Shown: positions 23,371 to 32,290, counted from the first letter of the stretch. The stretch is 36,517 bases of DNA from Planctomycetaceae bacterium (GCA_002685935.1 NYZD01000063.1:1-36517); one strand, 5' to 3'. Made by a program: numbers and translations. Notes: generated from the letters alone by a model not told the origin.

Positions 23371-23709
23371 ATGTACGAACAGCAGATCAAATCGGGCCGA
23401 ACCGTCGACGGCATGAACTTCAATCAGAAGATCTGGGCGTTCACCGCACGCATTCCCAAGGGACAGGTGACGACCTACGGGGCGATCGCTCACGCGCTGG
23501 GATCGCGCGCGTATCGCGCCGTGGGCAATGCGCTGCGGCAGAATCCCTACGCGCCGCAGGTGCCCTGTCATCGTGTCGTGGGTTCAGACGGCCGGCTGAC
23601 CGGATTTGCCCAGGGGATCGCGCGGAAGCGACAGATGCTGCAGGCTGAGGGCATACCGGTATCGGCGGATCGTGTCACCGTCGATCAGTTCTATTCGTTT
23701 GCGGGGTAG
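23371..23709 (+). CDS. O6-alkylguanine-DNA alkyltransferase, single-domain form
   Basis: A protein of 112 residues. The DNA-binding and active-site domain of the MGMT/Ogt family is present without the N-terminal domain: KIWAFTARIPKGQVTTYGAI (helix-turn-helix), SRAYRAVGNALRQNP (Arg finger) and VPCHRVVGSDGRLTGFAQG with the alkyl-accepting Cys66. Because the Cys is kept, it can be a true suicide repair enzyme and not an alkyltransferase-like protein, in which Trp replaces Cys. The start at 23371 has no Shine-Dalgarno sequence; TATAAT is just upstream. An upstream in-frame ATG at 23263 would add an unlikely Arg/Pro-rich segment. It sits opposite the flagellar genes, converging on fliD with 10 bp between stops. 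Confidence 0.9.
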   Translation: MYEQQIKSGRTVDGMNFNQKIWAFTARIPKGQVTTYGAIAHALGSRAYRAVGNALRQNPYAPQVPCHRVVGSDGRLTGFAQGIARKRQMLQAEGIPVSADRVTVDQFYSFAG

Positions 23710-23719
23710 CCGGACGCGA

Positions 23720-26700
23720 TCAGCCGCCGAACAGACTGTTCGTGCTGCTGGCCGACGACGCCAGTGTCGTCAATCCCGCCAGCGACGACTGCTGCGACTG
23801 CAACGTCGCCAGCGCACGTTCCATAGCCAGGAACTCGGCTTCGAGTTTGGCCCGCTTGCCGTCGAGCAGCAGGTTGAGGTTCTCGATGCGGTCGTTGGCC
23901 AACTCAATCTGATTATCGATGTTCAGCGTGGTGCGCGTCAGTGTGCCGTCAATCGAATCGGTGAATCGATCGAGCAGGGCGTCCAGCGCGTGACCAAAAC
24001 CGTTGGCGGTGACGGAACTCGACGTCGAAGGCACGGTAATGCCCGGAGCGATCTCCGTGGGCGCGGCGGCGGCCTGATCCTTCAGCGAAAATAGATTCGC
24101 CACCGCATCGGGGTCGTCAGCCAATGCGTCGCGGAAAGTCACCTCGTTAAACAGCAAGGTGGCGTTGGCGCCGATGGTGATGCCCACCTGACCGAGGAAC
24201 TGATGCTTCGTGCTGACATCGTTGTATCGCTGCGTGATGAGACTGAACATCTGCCGCCGCACCGCGGCCAGCGTCCGGTCGCCGAGCAGCAACCCACGCT
24301 CTTCGGTTTCCGGATCGAAACTGTCCAGCGCATTGACGCGGCCGATCAGACTGTTGAAACCCTCGACGAAGGTACGCACCGACGCGATGACGGTCTCCTC
24401 GTCGCGAGCGACGGTCAGTTCGACCGCGGAATCGGTCGTCGCGAGCAGATCGATCGTCAGCCCGGGGATCGTGTTGGTCAGAGTGTTGCTGGAACTGGTG
24501 ATCAGGATCGCCTGGGTGGGGTCGGCTGATCCAAACAGGGCGACCGCGTCGCTGCCTTCAACGAGCGTGGACGCGTTGAAGTCCAGCCCACCGTCATCGA
24601 ACAATATGCGGCCGTCGGCACCGGTGAGATCACTGGAAATGTTCAGCCGAAACGGACTCAGCGGTGAGCCGTCGTTGATGATCGTCGCGGAGATGCCGAT
24701 GTCCGCATCGTTGATTTTGGCCACGACGTCTTCCAGCGTGTCGATGATGTGATTCTCGGGAAGAGGGTCGGACACGTCGTATTCGATCTCGACGGTCTTC
24801 TCGAACGATCCGTCGATCTCATCGTTCAGGTCGGTGTCTATCCCAAGGATACCCAGGTCCGCCGCGGTCGTGCCGCCGACTTCAGTGACGCGCATGTTGC
24901 TGGTCTTGTTCCCGGAGTCGGTCAGTAAGATGCCGTCGCCGGTGGCATTGATCGAAGCGGTCACGGCGATGGGGCGACTGTTGATCTCGGCGATGACGTC
25001 GGCGATGGTGATCTCATCGCCTTGGGTCAGGTCGACCTCGGAACTGTCGCCGGTGGAATCGGTGATCTGGAACTTGCCCGCGGAGATGCCGGCCCCGGCG
25101 TTGAGATCGGCCAGGAGCGTGTTCTCGCCGATGTACTGCATCTGCGCGCTGCCGCCGTTGACGGACGAGGCGCTGTGCGTGCCGGCGAAACCCAGTGTCG
25201 TGGCCAGATCGCCCTGGACGTCGGCAATGATCAGATCGCCCGTGCCGCCGGAAGTATCGGTGATCAGGAAACCGTTGCCGGCCGAGTTGAGCGACGCGGT
25301 GACACCCGCGCCGGCGTTGTTGATTGTGTCCAGGATGTCCGAGACGCTGCGCGCGGTGCTCAGGTCGATCTCGGTCTGCGTGCCGGCACGATTGGTGATA
25401 TCGATCTGGCCCGGGCCGAACGTCGCGGGCGTGGTGATCTCGGACCGCAGGGGGAACGTGTCGGTCCCGAGTACGGTGTAGACGGGCGCATTGATCTCCA
25501 GTCCCAACTCAGTCATCGCCAGCGAACCGTTGAGATTGTTGATGCCGATATCGCGTAGCGGCGGGGGCAACGTATTGTCGTCGGCCTGCAAGGCTCGGCC
25601 AACGATGCTGAGCGTGATGCCGCCGCCCGTGGCGGTGCTGAAGATCGTCCGCAGGTCCCCCACGGTGGTCGCGGTATCCAGATCGACGTTGATCTGCGGT
25701 GAACCATCTCGCTCGAGCAGACGCACGTCCACCGCCGCGCTGCCACTGGTGGTCAGCCCCGCGCCATCGAACAGTTCTGACAGCAGTGTGCCGTCGGTCA
25801 AGACGCTTGGCGATAGCGAGAACACGCTGGAGACTCCCTGCCCGCCGTTGAGATTCTTTAACAGCACCGAACCCATCGACGCCAGCAAACGATCGCCCTC
25901 GAGCGTGCCGTCCTGGTTGATGTCCGACAGATTGAACCCCAGGTCCGTCGCCGCGTTGGATCCATTGGCCGCATCGACTTTCAACTCCGTGCCGCCAAAC
26001 GGCGTCGAGTCGGTCAGTTTGATGCTGACGTTGTCATCGCCAATCGCGGCGACCACATTGGAACCCGCGGTCGTCGAAGCGGCGTTGATCGCGTCGATCA
26101 CATCGCCCACCGTCGTCGAGCCGGCCAGATCCACATCAAACGTCGCGGCGGTGTGATCGGTGATCGTCAGGTCCGGCAGACTATCTAGAATCCGCACGCC
26201 CAAACCATCATTGAGCGCCGCCAGACGTGACGTGCTGGTGATCGTGTTGATCTGCGTGCCGCTGATTTCGTTGGCCGCGACGTTGCCGAGAATGCCCAGA
26301 TCGGTGGCCGTCTGCGTCGCGCCGGTATTGACGATGATCAGGTTGCTGGCCGACTGGCCGGTGTTGTCGGTAATCTTGAGTTGATCGCCGTCGATGCTCG
26401 CGGTCACGTTGATCGTGCTGTTGGTGTTGATCGCGTCGATCACTTCATCGAGGGTGATCGTCCGGGTCAGGTCGATCGTGGCGCTGACGCCGGACCGGTC
26501 GGTGATGCGGATCGACCCGCGGTCCACGCCCTGCTCTCCGTTGAGCTGCAACAGATCGACCTTTCGATCCAGCCGAGCGAGATGCGATTCAAACGTGAGC
26601 GTGCCCGCGCCGATGGCGGTGGTGTCGGTGTCGGCAAATCCCTCGGTGATCAACTGCTGATTGGCCACCAGCCGACTCACGGCAATGTTGTAGGTACCGG

Positions 26701-26980
26701 GCACGGCACTGTTGGTCGCCGTCGCGGAGATGGCCGACGAATCAGAGCTTGTCGCGGTCTTCGTGGCGAACACATCGTCATCGGCGAAGGCCGAGGCACT
26801 GATCTTCAGGGCCAGCAGCCGGGCGTTGATATCGAGAAACGCGGTTTTCTGGGTCGTCAGGTCGGCCACGCGCTGCTCGACCAGTGTGCGGGGCCGGGCC
26901 TCGATCGCCATGAGTTGATCGATCAGGCCGGCGGTATCAATGCCGCTGATCAATCCCACACCTGAAGTGATCGTACCCAT
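23720..26980 (-). CDS. fliD: Flagellar filament cap protein FliD, greatly enlarged
   Basis: A protein of 1086 residues; the ATG at 26980 has GGAGG upstream. FliD caps the flagellum and helps insert flagellin. The N-terminal domain (about 1-115, GLISGIDTAGLIDQLMAIEA) and the C-terminal domain (about 800-1075, FVEGFNSLIGRVNAL, then a long coiled coil AKLEAEFLAMERALATLQSQ) are normal. Between them lie five or six related modules of about 100 residues, at about 143-232, 250-350, 375-495, 500-600, 615-713 and possibly 725-800. Each has ITDxxG, an (I/V)DL strand, VxDVIDAIN and TAxDLGI-type segments, the pattern of the flagellin hook-IN motif (PF07196). Ordinary FliD has about 450-700 residues. No Cys is seen. 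fliS lies further along the same strand. Confidence 0.93.
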   Translation of the reverse strand: MGTITSGVGLISGIDTAGLIDQLMAIEARPRTLVEQRVADLTTQKTAFLDINARLLALKISASAFADDDVFATKTATSSDSSAISATATNSAVPGTYNIAVSRLVANQQLITEGFADTDTTAIGAGTLTFESHLARLDRKVDLLQLNGEQGVDRGSIRITDRSGVSATIDLTRTITLDEVIDAINTNSTINVTASIDGDQLKITDNTGQSASNLIIVNTGATQTATDLGILGNVAANEISGTQINTITSTSRLAALNDGLGVRILDSLPDLTITDHTAATFDVDLAGSTTVGDVIDAINAASTTAGSNVVAAIGDDNVSIKLTDSTPFGGTELKVDAANGSNAATDLGFNLSDINQDGTLEGDRLLASMGSVLLKNLNGGQGVSSVFSLSPSVLTDGTLLSELFDGAGLTTSGSAAVDVRLLERDGSPQINVDLDTATTVGDLRTIFSTATGGGITLSIVGRALQADDNTLPPPLRDIGINNLNGSLAMTELGLEINAPVYTVLGTDTFPLRSEITTPATFGPGQIDITNRAGTQTEIDLSTARSVSDILDTINNAGAGVTASLNSAGNGFLITDTSGGTGDLIIADVQGDLATTLGFAGTHSASSVNGGSAQMQYIGENTLLADLNAGAGISAGKFQITDSTGDSSEVDLTQGDEITIADVIAEINSRPIAVTASINATGDGILLTDSGNKTSNMRVTEVGGTTAADLGILGIDTDLNDEIDGSFEKTVEIEYDVSDPLPENHIIDTLEDVVAKINDADIGISATIINDGSPLSPFRLNISSDLTGADGRILFDDGGLDFNASTLVEGSDAVALFGSADPTQAILITSSSNTLTNTIPGLTIDLLATTDSAVELTVARDEETVIASVRTFVEGFNSLIGRVNALDSFDPETEERGLLLGDRTLAAVRRQMFSLITQRYNDVSTKHQFLGQVGITIGANATLLFNEVTFRDALADDPDAVANLFSLKDQAAAAPTEIAPGITVPSTSSSVTANGFGHALDALLDRFTDSIDGTLTRTTLNIDNQIELANDRIENLNLLLDGKRAKLEAEFLAMERALATLQSQQSSLAGLTTLASSASSTNSLFGG

Positions 26981-27259
26981 GAAGTTCCTCCGCCCATGCG
27001 GCGGGTCGGTCGCCGCCGAAGCATCCCGCGGCGCTGCTGTGGCCTGTTATCGACTTATCAGACCGAAGCGCTTGAACCAGTCCGTGCCGATATCGGACGC
27101 GCGCTATAGTTGATCGACCGGATCACAAACGCACTTAACACTCGATCCTCCATGCAGCGTGGGCGGTGACCGGCTGCAACGATTCGCAGGGTTATTGGAC
27201 GCACGGACGGTGCGTTGTATCGTGATCGGCAGATGCAGCTGTGGTCAGTCGAGGTCGCC

Positions 27260-28138
27260 GTGTCAGGCCCACCGTCACCTAAGTCCGTCACACAGTCCGA
27301 TATATCGAGCGGCCTCCGCGCGCTCGGCGTCAGCGCCGGATTGGGCGTGATCGTCCACTCCTCGCTCAGCAGCTTTGGGCGGGTTGAACGCGGCGCCGCG
27401 GCGGTGATCGGCGCGCTGATGGATGTGTTGACGCCGGAGGGCACGCTCCTGATGCCGTCGTTCAATCATGGCCTGGCGTACGCGCTTACCGGCGATGGGT
27501 GTTTTGATCCCACACAGTCCCCCACGTGCAACGGGCGCATTCCCGACACGTTCTGGCGCATGGCCGACGTCCACCGGAGTTGGCAGCCAACGCATGCGTT
27601 CGCCGCCTGGGGACGCCACGCCCGCCGATACACCGAACACCACCACCGCACGCTGACCACCGGGCCCGATTCGCCGCTGGGCCTGCTCCATGCCGACGAT
27701 GGCTACGGACTGCTGATCGGCGTGGACTATCGAGCCAACACGTTTCACCACGCCGTTGAGCAGTCACGCTGCGCCCCCTGCCTGGGACGCCGCTCCGTCG
27801 CTCTGCCGATGCGATTACCGGATGGTCGACGCGTCATGGGCCGCACCTGGGGCTGGCGCGACGCACCGTGCCCCATCAACGACAGCGCCCTGTACGCTCC
27901 GGAGATGGCGGCACGCGGCCTGGAACGAACGATCACCATCGGCCAGAGCACGTTACGGCTGTTTCGTCTGCGCGACTGCTATGAAGTGATCGCCGAGTTG
28001 CTGCGACACGGATACGCCGGGCATCCACCGTGCAAGCAATGTTCGATTCGTCCTGTCGACGATGCCAATGCCGCGCCGAGCGATTGGGATCCGTCGACCG
28101 GTGGCCTGCTGCCGGATTCCGAATCGCTGCGGTTCTAG
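27260..28138 (+). CDS. AAC(3)-family N-acetyltransferase
   Basis: A protein of 292 residues from a GTG at 27260 (GAGGT just upstream); an ATG at 27233 is the alternative. It belongs to the Antibiotic_NAT fold: VTQSDISSGLRALGVSAGLG, VIVHSSLSSFGRVERGAAAV, GTLLMPSFNHG, then TGPDSPLGLLHADDGYGLLI and VDYRANTFHHAVEQ with the conserved active-site His region. Known members acetylate the 3-amino group of aminoglycosides with acetyl-CoA, but many environmental members act on other amines. Resistance should not be assumed. Four Cys cluster near the C-terminal third (CAPC, CKQC), which could bind a metal. It is divergent from fliD across 279 bp. Confidence 0.85.
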   Translation: MSGPPSPKSVTQSDISSGLRALGVSAGLGVIVHSSLSSFGRVERGAAAVIGALMDVLTPEGTLLMPSFNHGLAYALTGDGCFDPTQSPTCNGRIPDTFWRMADVHRSWQPTHAFAAWGRHARRYTEHHHRTLTTGPDSPLGLLHADDGYGLLIGVDYRANTFHHAVEQSRCAPCLGRRSVALPMRLPDGRRVMGRTWGWRDAPCPINDSALYAPEMAARGLERTITIGQSTLRLFRLRDCYEVIAELLRHGYAGHPPCKQCSIRPVDDANAAPSDWDPSTGGLLPDSESLRF

Positions 28139-28160
28139 CCCGCCGCCCGGACGTCACGGG

Positions 28161-28166
28161 TATACT
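28161..28166 (+). promoter_or_regulatory. Possible -10 box of the exported double-SIS gene
   Basis: TATACT lies 42 bases before the ATG at 28209, which would give a leader of about 35 bases. A matching -35 box is not evident, so support is weak. Confidence 0.25.
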
Positions 28167-28208
28167 GCTGCGTCCCCGTGGAGTCTTCCCCCAACCGGAA
28201 CCATCGCC

Positions 28209-29483
28209 ATGAAGAATGTCTGTCATCTCGCGTTCGCGTGCCTGTTCCTGCTGGTGTCCACCGCGTGCGCCGTTCAAACACCTTCTGCCCGTTACGCGAA
28301 GTTTGTGATCGGCGAATGCGATCGAATAGAACGTGAGCTGCCGCGCATCGTGCGCGTCGCGGAGCACATGGCCGAACTGTACGAACAAGGCGCGGCGATC
28401 CATTTTCCATGGAACGGACACGGGCTGCAACAGGAGCTCGCCGGTCGCGCCGGCGGACTGATGTACCTGGTCGATGCCAGCAAGGGCCAGAAACCCGAGG
28501 GGTCCGACGTGCCGGACATGGCGATCATCGGCTGGGACGGCGCGCCCGGGGGCAGCGATCTGAAGCAACTCAAAGCGCTGGATGCACAGGGCTGCTACAT
28601 CATCGGCTTCGGCCCGGCGACACACCCGAAGCTCGCCGAACATGTCAAGCTATGTGACGAAATGTTCGACACGGGATTCGGCAAGCACGACCATGCGATT
28701 CAACTCGACAAGAAGACAAGGGTCGGCAAATCGAATCACGTGATCAACGCGCTTAGCGCGTGGACGCTCGTCGGGGAAATGGTCGGCGCGATGACACGCC
28801 GCGGACAGATGCCCAAGATGTGGAAGGCGTATCTGTATCCCGATGGCCGCGACTGGGCCGCGAAGTATTACAACAAGGGCACCCGCTTCCACGAGGACAT
28901 GGCAATCGAGCCGATCCCCGCTACACAGTTGGGCAAGGCGTACATCCATCGCATCCGAAAACTCACGCAGGAATTCTTGCGCACGCAGCAGACGTCAGTC
29001 GGTCAGGCGGCGGATTTGATCGGCGCCGAATTCGCCGCGGGACGCAAGACCATCGCCGCCACAAGCGGACACATGCCGTTTACGTTCGTCGGCAAGTATG
29101 ACGATGCGGTGTGGGCACGACCGATTGACTTGCACGAATCGTTGCCGTCGCAGGTCAAACCGTATCGGGAGACGATGCCGCGCGATGCGCTGGTCTTGCG
29201 CCTCGGGTACTTCGGCATGCACCCCGACGGCCCGCCGCTGTTCCGTGAGATGAACCACCGCGTGATCGCCATCGTGGCTGAACACCCCGATGAAGATCAC
29301 CAATTGCCCGACGACCTGCTCGCGGTGATCCAGATGGGCTCGAAGTACGGCGACGCGTGCGTGTCGATCGCCGGTTACCCGATCAAGATTCTTCCGCCCA
29401 GCGGCATCATGCAGGCCGTGGCATATGAACAGGTGAACGTCGAAGTGCATGCGCGGCTGTATCGGGCAAAAACGATCGAGTGA
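28209..29483 (+). CDS. Exported protein with two SIS-like halves
   Basis: A protein of 424 residues. The start at 28209 gives a signal peptide (MKNVCHLAFACLFLLVSTAC), with Cys20 a possible lipid-attachment site though the lipobox is imperfect. The mature part reads as two alpha/beta halves. The first (about 30-225) has LAGRAGGLMYLVDA and AIIGWDGAPGGSDLKQL; the second (about 265-424) has EFAAGRKTIAATSGHMPFTF and, at the end, KYGDACVSIAGYPIKILPPS with GIMQAVAYEQVNVEV. These resemble sugar isomerase (SIS) domains, which bind phosphosugars. SIS proteins are normally cytoplasmic, so the export signal is odd. The function is unknown; the SIS call is by pattern only. The gene is preceded closely by the AAC(3) gene (70 bp). 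Confidence 0.6.
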   Translation: MKNVCHLAFACLFLLVSTACAVQTPSARYAKFVIGECDRIERELPRIVRVAEHMAELYEQGAAIHFPWNGHGLQQELAGRAGGLMYLVDASKGQKPEGSDVPDMAIIGWDGAPGGSDLKQLKALDAQGCYIIGFGPATHPKLAEHVKLCDEMFDTGFGKHDHAIQLDKKTRVGKSNHVINALSAWTLVGEMVGAMTRRGQMPKMWKAYLYPDGRDWAAKYYNKGTRFHEDMAIEPIPATQLGKAYIHRIRKLTQEFLRTQQTSVGQAADLIGAEFAAGRKTIAATSGHMPFTFVGKYDDAVWARPIDLHESLPSQVKPYRETMPRDALVLRLGYFGMHPDGPPLFREMNHRVIAIVAEHPDEDHQLPDDLLAVIQMGSKYGDACVSIAGYPIKILPPSGIMQAVAYEQVNVEVHARLYRAKTIE

Positions 29484-29507
29484 CGCGCCGGTTCATACAC
29501 CCCGCGA

Positions 29508-30491
29508 TCAGATCTGACGGTTCAGCACGCGCGTGAGTGTGACCGTATCGATATTCGACCCGGACAACACGATCGCCACGGTCTTGCCCGCCAATTGATC
29601 CGCCAGCTTCAGCGCCCCGGCCAGCCCCGCCGCGCCGCTGGGTTCGACCAGGTTGTGCGTGCCCTCGATCATCAGCCGCATCGCCTCGGCCAGTTCCGCA
29701 TCGTCGGCCAAGACAAAATCCGTCAACCCCTCACAAAGCGGTCGAAACGTCAGGTCGTACACGTCGCGTGTGGCCAGACCGGTGGCGAACGTGGTGGGCG
29801 TGTCAGTGGGTATCGGTTGACCGGCGTGATAGGAATCGTGCTGGGCCGACGCCCCCGCCGCCTGCACGCCGTAGACCGGGATGTCGATGCCCCGCGCCCG
29901 CAAAACCGTCATCCCCCCCACCGCTTGCGAGCCGCCGCCAATGGCGAACACGATCGCATCAATCGATTCGCCCATCGCCTCAGCCTGGGCCAGCATCTCC
30001 AGCGTGATCGAGCCTGCCCCGGCTGGGATCAGCGGATGGTCGATGCCATGAATCTCGGTCAGGCCGCGCTCCTGGACGAGCCGCTTGGTTTCGAGTGTCG
30101 CTTCATCGTAATCCCGCCCCTTCTTAACGACCTCGGCGCCCAGCTCGCGCAGCATGTCGATGCGATCGGCAGTCACGCCCACCTCCGCCACGCATGCCAC
30201 AATCCTGATCCCCAGCGCCCGCCCCGCCCACGCTGAACCAAACCCAAAGTTTCCGCTGGTCGTGACGATCACGCCCCGCTGCTTCTGATCGTCCGTCAGC
30301 CGCGACATCGCCGCCAGCGCGTTGCGGATCTTAAACGCATTGGTCGGTTGATGGTTCTCGTGTTTGACCAGCAGGCGCAGGCCCGTCAATTGATCCAGCG
30401 CGCGATAGTGGCGCAACGCCGTGGGCGCGAGATGCTGATGGATATCGCGCGCCGCTTGTTCGACGTCCTGTATCGTGATGGGCCAGGCCAT
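29508..30491 (-). CDS. Threonine/serine dehydratase-like PLP enzyme
   Basis: A protein of 327 residues, fold type II PLP enzyme of the threonine dehydratase/serine racemase group. Seen: the PLP Lys in HENHQPTNAFKIRNALAAM, the substrate loop TTSGNFGFGSAWAGRALG, the Gly-rich phosphate loop AIGGGSQAVGG, and the end motif IVLSGSNIDT. There is no ACT regulatory domain, so it would be the short, catabolic-type form. In the substrate loop Phe replaces the usual His or Ala-Gln of SGNHxxG, and GGGSQ replaces GGGGL, so the substrate may not be threonine. No Shine-Dalgarno sequence is clear. It follows glyS on the same strand by 23 bp and is probably transcribed with it. Confidence 0.82.
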   Translation of the reverse strand: MAWPITIQDVEQAARDIHQHLAPTALRHYRALDQLTGLRLLVKHENHQPTNAFKIRNALAAMSRLTDDQKQRGVIVTTSGNFGFGSAWAGRALGIRIVACVAEVGVTADRIDMLRELGAEVVKKGRDYDEATLETKRLVQERGLTEIHGIDHPLIPAGAGSITLEMLAQAEAMGESIDAIVFAIGGGSQAVGGMTVLRARGIDIPVYGVQAAGASAQHDSYHAGQPIPTDTPTTFATGLATRDVYDLTFRPLCEGLTDFVLADDAELAEAMRLMIEGTHNLVEPSGAAGLAGALKLADQLAGKTVAIVLSGSNIDTVTLTRVLNRQI

Positions 30492-30514
30492 GCGTGTCGT
30501 GATTCGAGGCGTCG

Positions 30515-32131
30515 TCAGCCGCCGATCTTTTCGGTCAGGAACGCGCCGACTTTATCGATGCCGATCCGCTCCTGCGCCGCGGTGTCGCGATCGCGCACGG
30601 TGACGGTTTGATCGCTCAGCGTGTCGCCGTCAATCGTGAAACAGTATGGCGTGCCCGCCTCGTCCATGCGCGCGTACCGCTTACCAATGCTCTGCTTCAC
30701 GTCGATCTGCACGGGATGGTCGGTGCGCAATTCTTTGTAGAGGCTCTCAGCGACCTCGGGCATGCCGTCCTTGTTGACCAGCGGGAACACCGCCGCCTTG
30801 ATCGGGGCCATGCGCGGATGGAATTTCATCACGTACTTGCTGCCCTGTCGATCGGGCGTGGGCGTGAACGCCTCGCACAGCAGCGCCAGCGTGCCGCGAT
30901 CCGCCCCGGCCGACGGCTCAATCACGTGCGGGAAGTAGCGCGCGTTGCGCTCCTGATCGAAATACTGCATCTTCTTGCCGTAGCCGGAGTGTTCGGCGTG
31001 CTGGCGCAGATCGAAATCGGTGCGGTGAGCCACGCCCTCTAATTCGCCGAAACCCGGCGCGGTGAACGGGAAGCGATATTCAATATCACTCGTGCCCGCC
31101 CCGTCTTTGGCATAGTGGGCCAACTCATCGCGGTCATGTTCACGCAGTTGCAGATTGTCGCCGGCCAAACCGATCGATTGCCACCACGCATACCGACTGT
31201 CGCGCCAGTAGGCATACCAATCGCTCGGCGTCAGGCCGCCGTCGCCCGCATGATCCGGATGCGTAATGAAAAACTCGATCTCCATCTGCTCGAACTCGCG
31301 GCTGCGAAACGTGAAATTGCGTGGCGTGACCTCATTGCGAAACGCCTTGCCAATCTGCGCAATCCCGAACGGCGCCTTCACCCTCTGTGTGTCCACGACG
31401 TTATTGAAATTGCAGAAGATGCCTTGCGCCGTCTCAGGGCGGAGGTAGACCTTGTTCTCCTCGTCGCGAATAGCGCCAACAAACGTTTCGAACATCAGAT
31501 TGAACATGCGCGGTTCGGTGAGCGTGCCAGCTTCTGAAGCCGACTCGCCAATGACGTGGATCCGCTGATCGTCGTCGACATCGAGATACGTGAACGGACG
31601 GTCTTTGAAGGTATAGGCGCCGCCGAGAATCTTCTTCACGGCCTTTGAAAGACTGTTATGGATGTCGTCGGGTAGTCGATTCTCTTGGTCGTAGTGATTC
31701 CATGCGGTCATGGCTTCGTCTTCTGAACCCAATTGGATCGCAACGAAGATCGAGTCGCCATTCTCTCCCTGCGCCTCGCGAACCCACATGTGGTCAGCGC
31801 GGTAACGCTGTTTCGTCTCTTTGTCATCCACCATCGGATCATTAAACCCACCAACGTGCCCCGACGCTTCCCACACCTTGGGATTCATGATGATGGTGCA
31901 ATCGACGCCGACGACGTCGAAGGGCTTGTCATCGGGGCCGACCAGATCGGCGCGGACGATATCCTCCCACCAGGCATCGCGGAGGTTGCGTTTGAGTTCT
32001 GCCCCGAGCGGGCCGTAGTCCCAGAAGCCGTTGATCCCGCCGTAGATTTCGGAGGATTGCCAAATAAACCCGCGCCGCCGACAAAGGGCGACGATATCGT
32101 CCATGGAATTCGTGGGTGCTACGTCGGCCAT
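30515..32131 (-). CDS. glyS: Glycine--tRNA ligase, archaeal/eukaryotic (alpha2) type
   Basis: A protein of 538 residues from the ATG at 32131. It charges tRNA-Gly. It is the single-chain class II enzyme and not the bacterial alpha2beta2 GlyQ/GlyS: MDDIVALCRRRGFIWQSSEI, YGGINGFWDYGPLGAELKRN (motif 1 region), YLRPETAQGIFCNF, KAFRNEVTPRNFTFRSREFE (motif 2) and the anticodon-binding domain with KYVMKFHPRMAPIKAAVFPL and IGKRYARMDEAGTPYCFTID. Length is in the upper normal range, with an insertion at about 105-200. This type occurs in several bacterial phyla including planctomycetes. The next gene on the strand is the dehydratase-like gene, 23 bp away. Confidence 0.95.
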   Translation of the reverse strand: MADVAPTNSMDDIVALCRRRGFIWQSSEIYGGINGFWDYGPLGAELKRNLRDAWWEDIVRADLVGPDDKPFDVVGVDCTIIMNPKVWEASGHVGGFNDPMVDDKETKQRYRADHMWVREAQGENGDSIFVAIQLGSEDEAMTAWNHYDQENRLPDDIHNSLSKAVKKILGGAYTFKDRPFTYLDVDDDQRIHVIGESASEAGTLTEPRMFNLMFETFVGAIRDEENKVYLRPETAQGIFCNFNNVVDTQRVKAPFGIAQIGKAFRNEVTPRNFTFRSREFEQMEIEFFITHPDHAGDGGLTPSDWYAYWRDSRYAWWQSIGLAGDNLQLREHDRDELAHYAKDGAGTSDIEYRFPFTAPGFGELEGVAHRTDFDLRQHAEHSGYGKKMQYFDQERNARYFPHVIEPSAGADRGTLALLCEAFTPTPDRQGSKYVMKFHPRMAPIKAAVFPLVNKDGMPEVAESLYKELRTDHPVQIDVKQSIGKRYARMDEAGTPYCFTIDGDTLSDQTVTVRDRDTAAQERIGIDKVGAFLTEKIGG

Positions 32132-32290
32132 CGCGGTGCCTGCCTTCTGATCTTGAAGTTACGTCGAATCAAGGATCGTATGGCAGCGGCGGAAGGCAGA
32201 CAAATGTGTGGCGGTCAGCGATCGGACGCGTGCCACTTGCCCACTGGTGACATTCATCGCCGTTTGCCGACCGATCCGCCCAGCCCGACA

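Noticed and set aside
27072-27110. TTGAAC and TATAGT before the AAC(3)-family gene as a promoter
   Set aside because: The spacing is 27 bases, too long for sigma-70.
27260-28138. AAC(3)-family gene as an antibiotic resistance gene
   Set aside because: Fold membership alone does not show aminoglycoside acetylation, and no mobile element or other resistance gene is linked.
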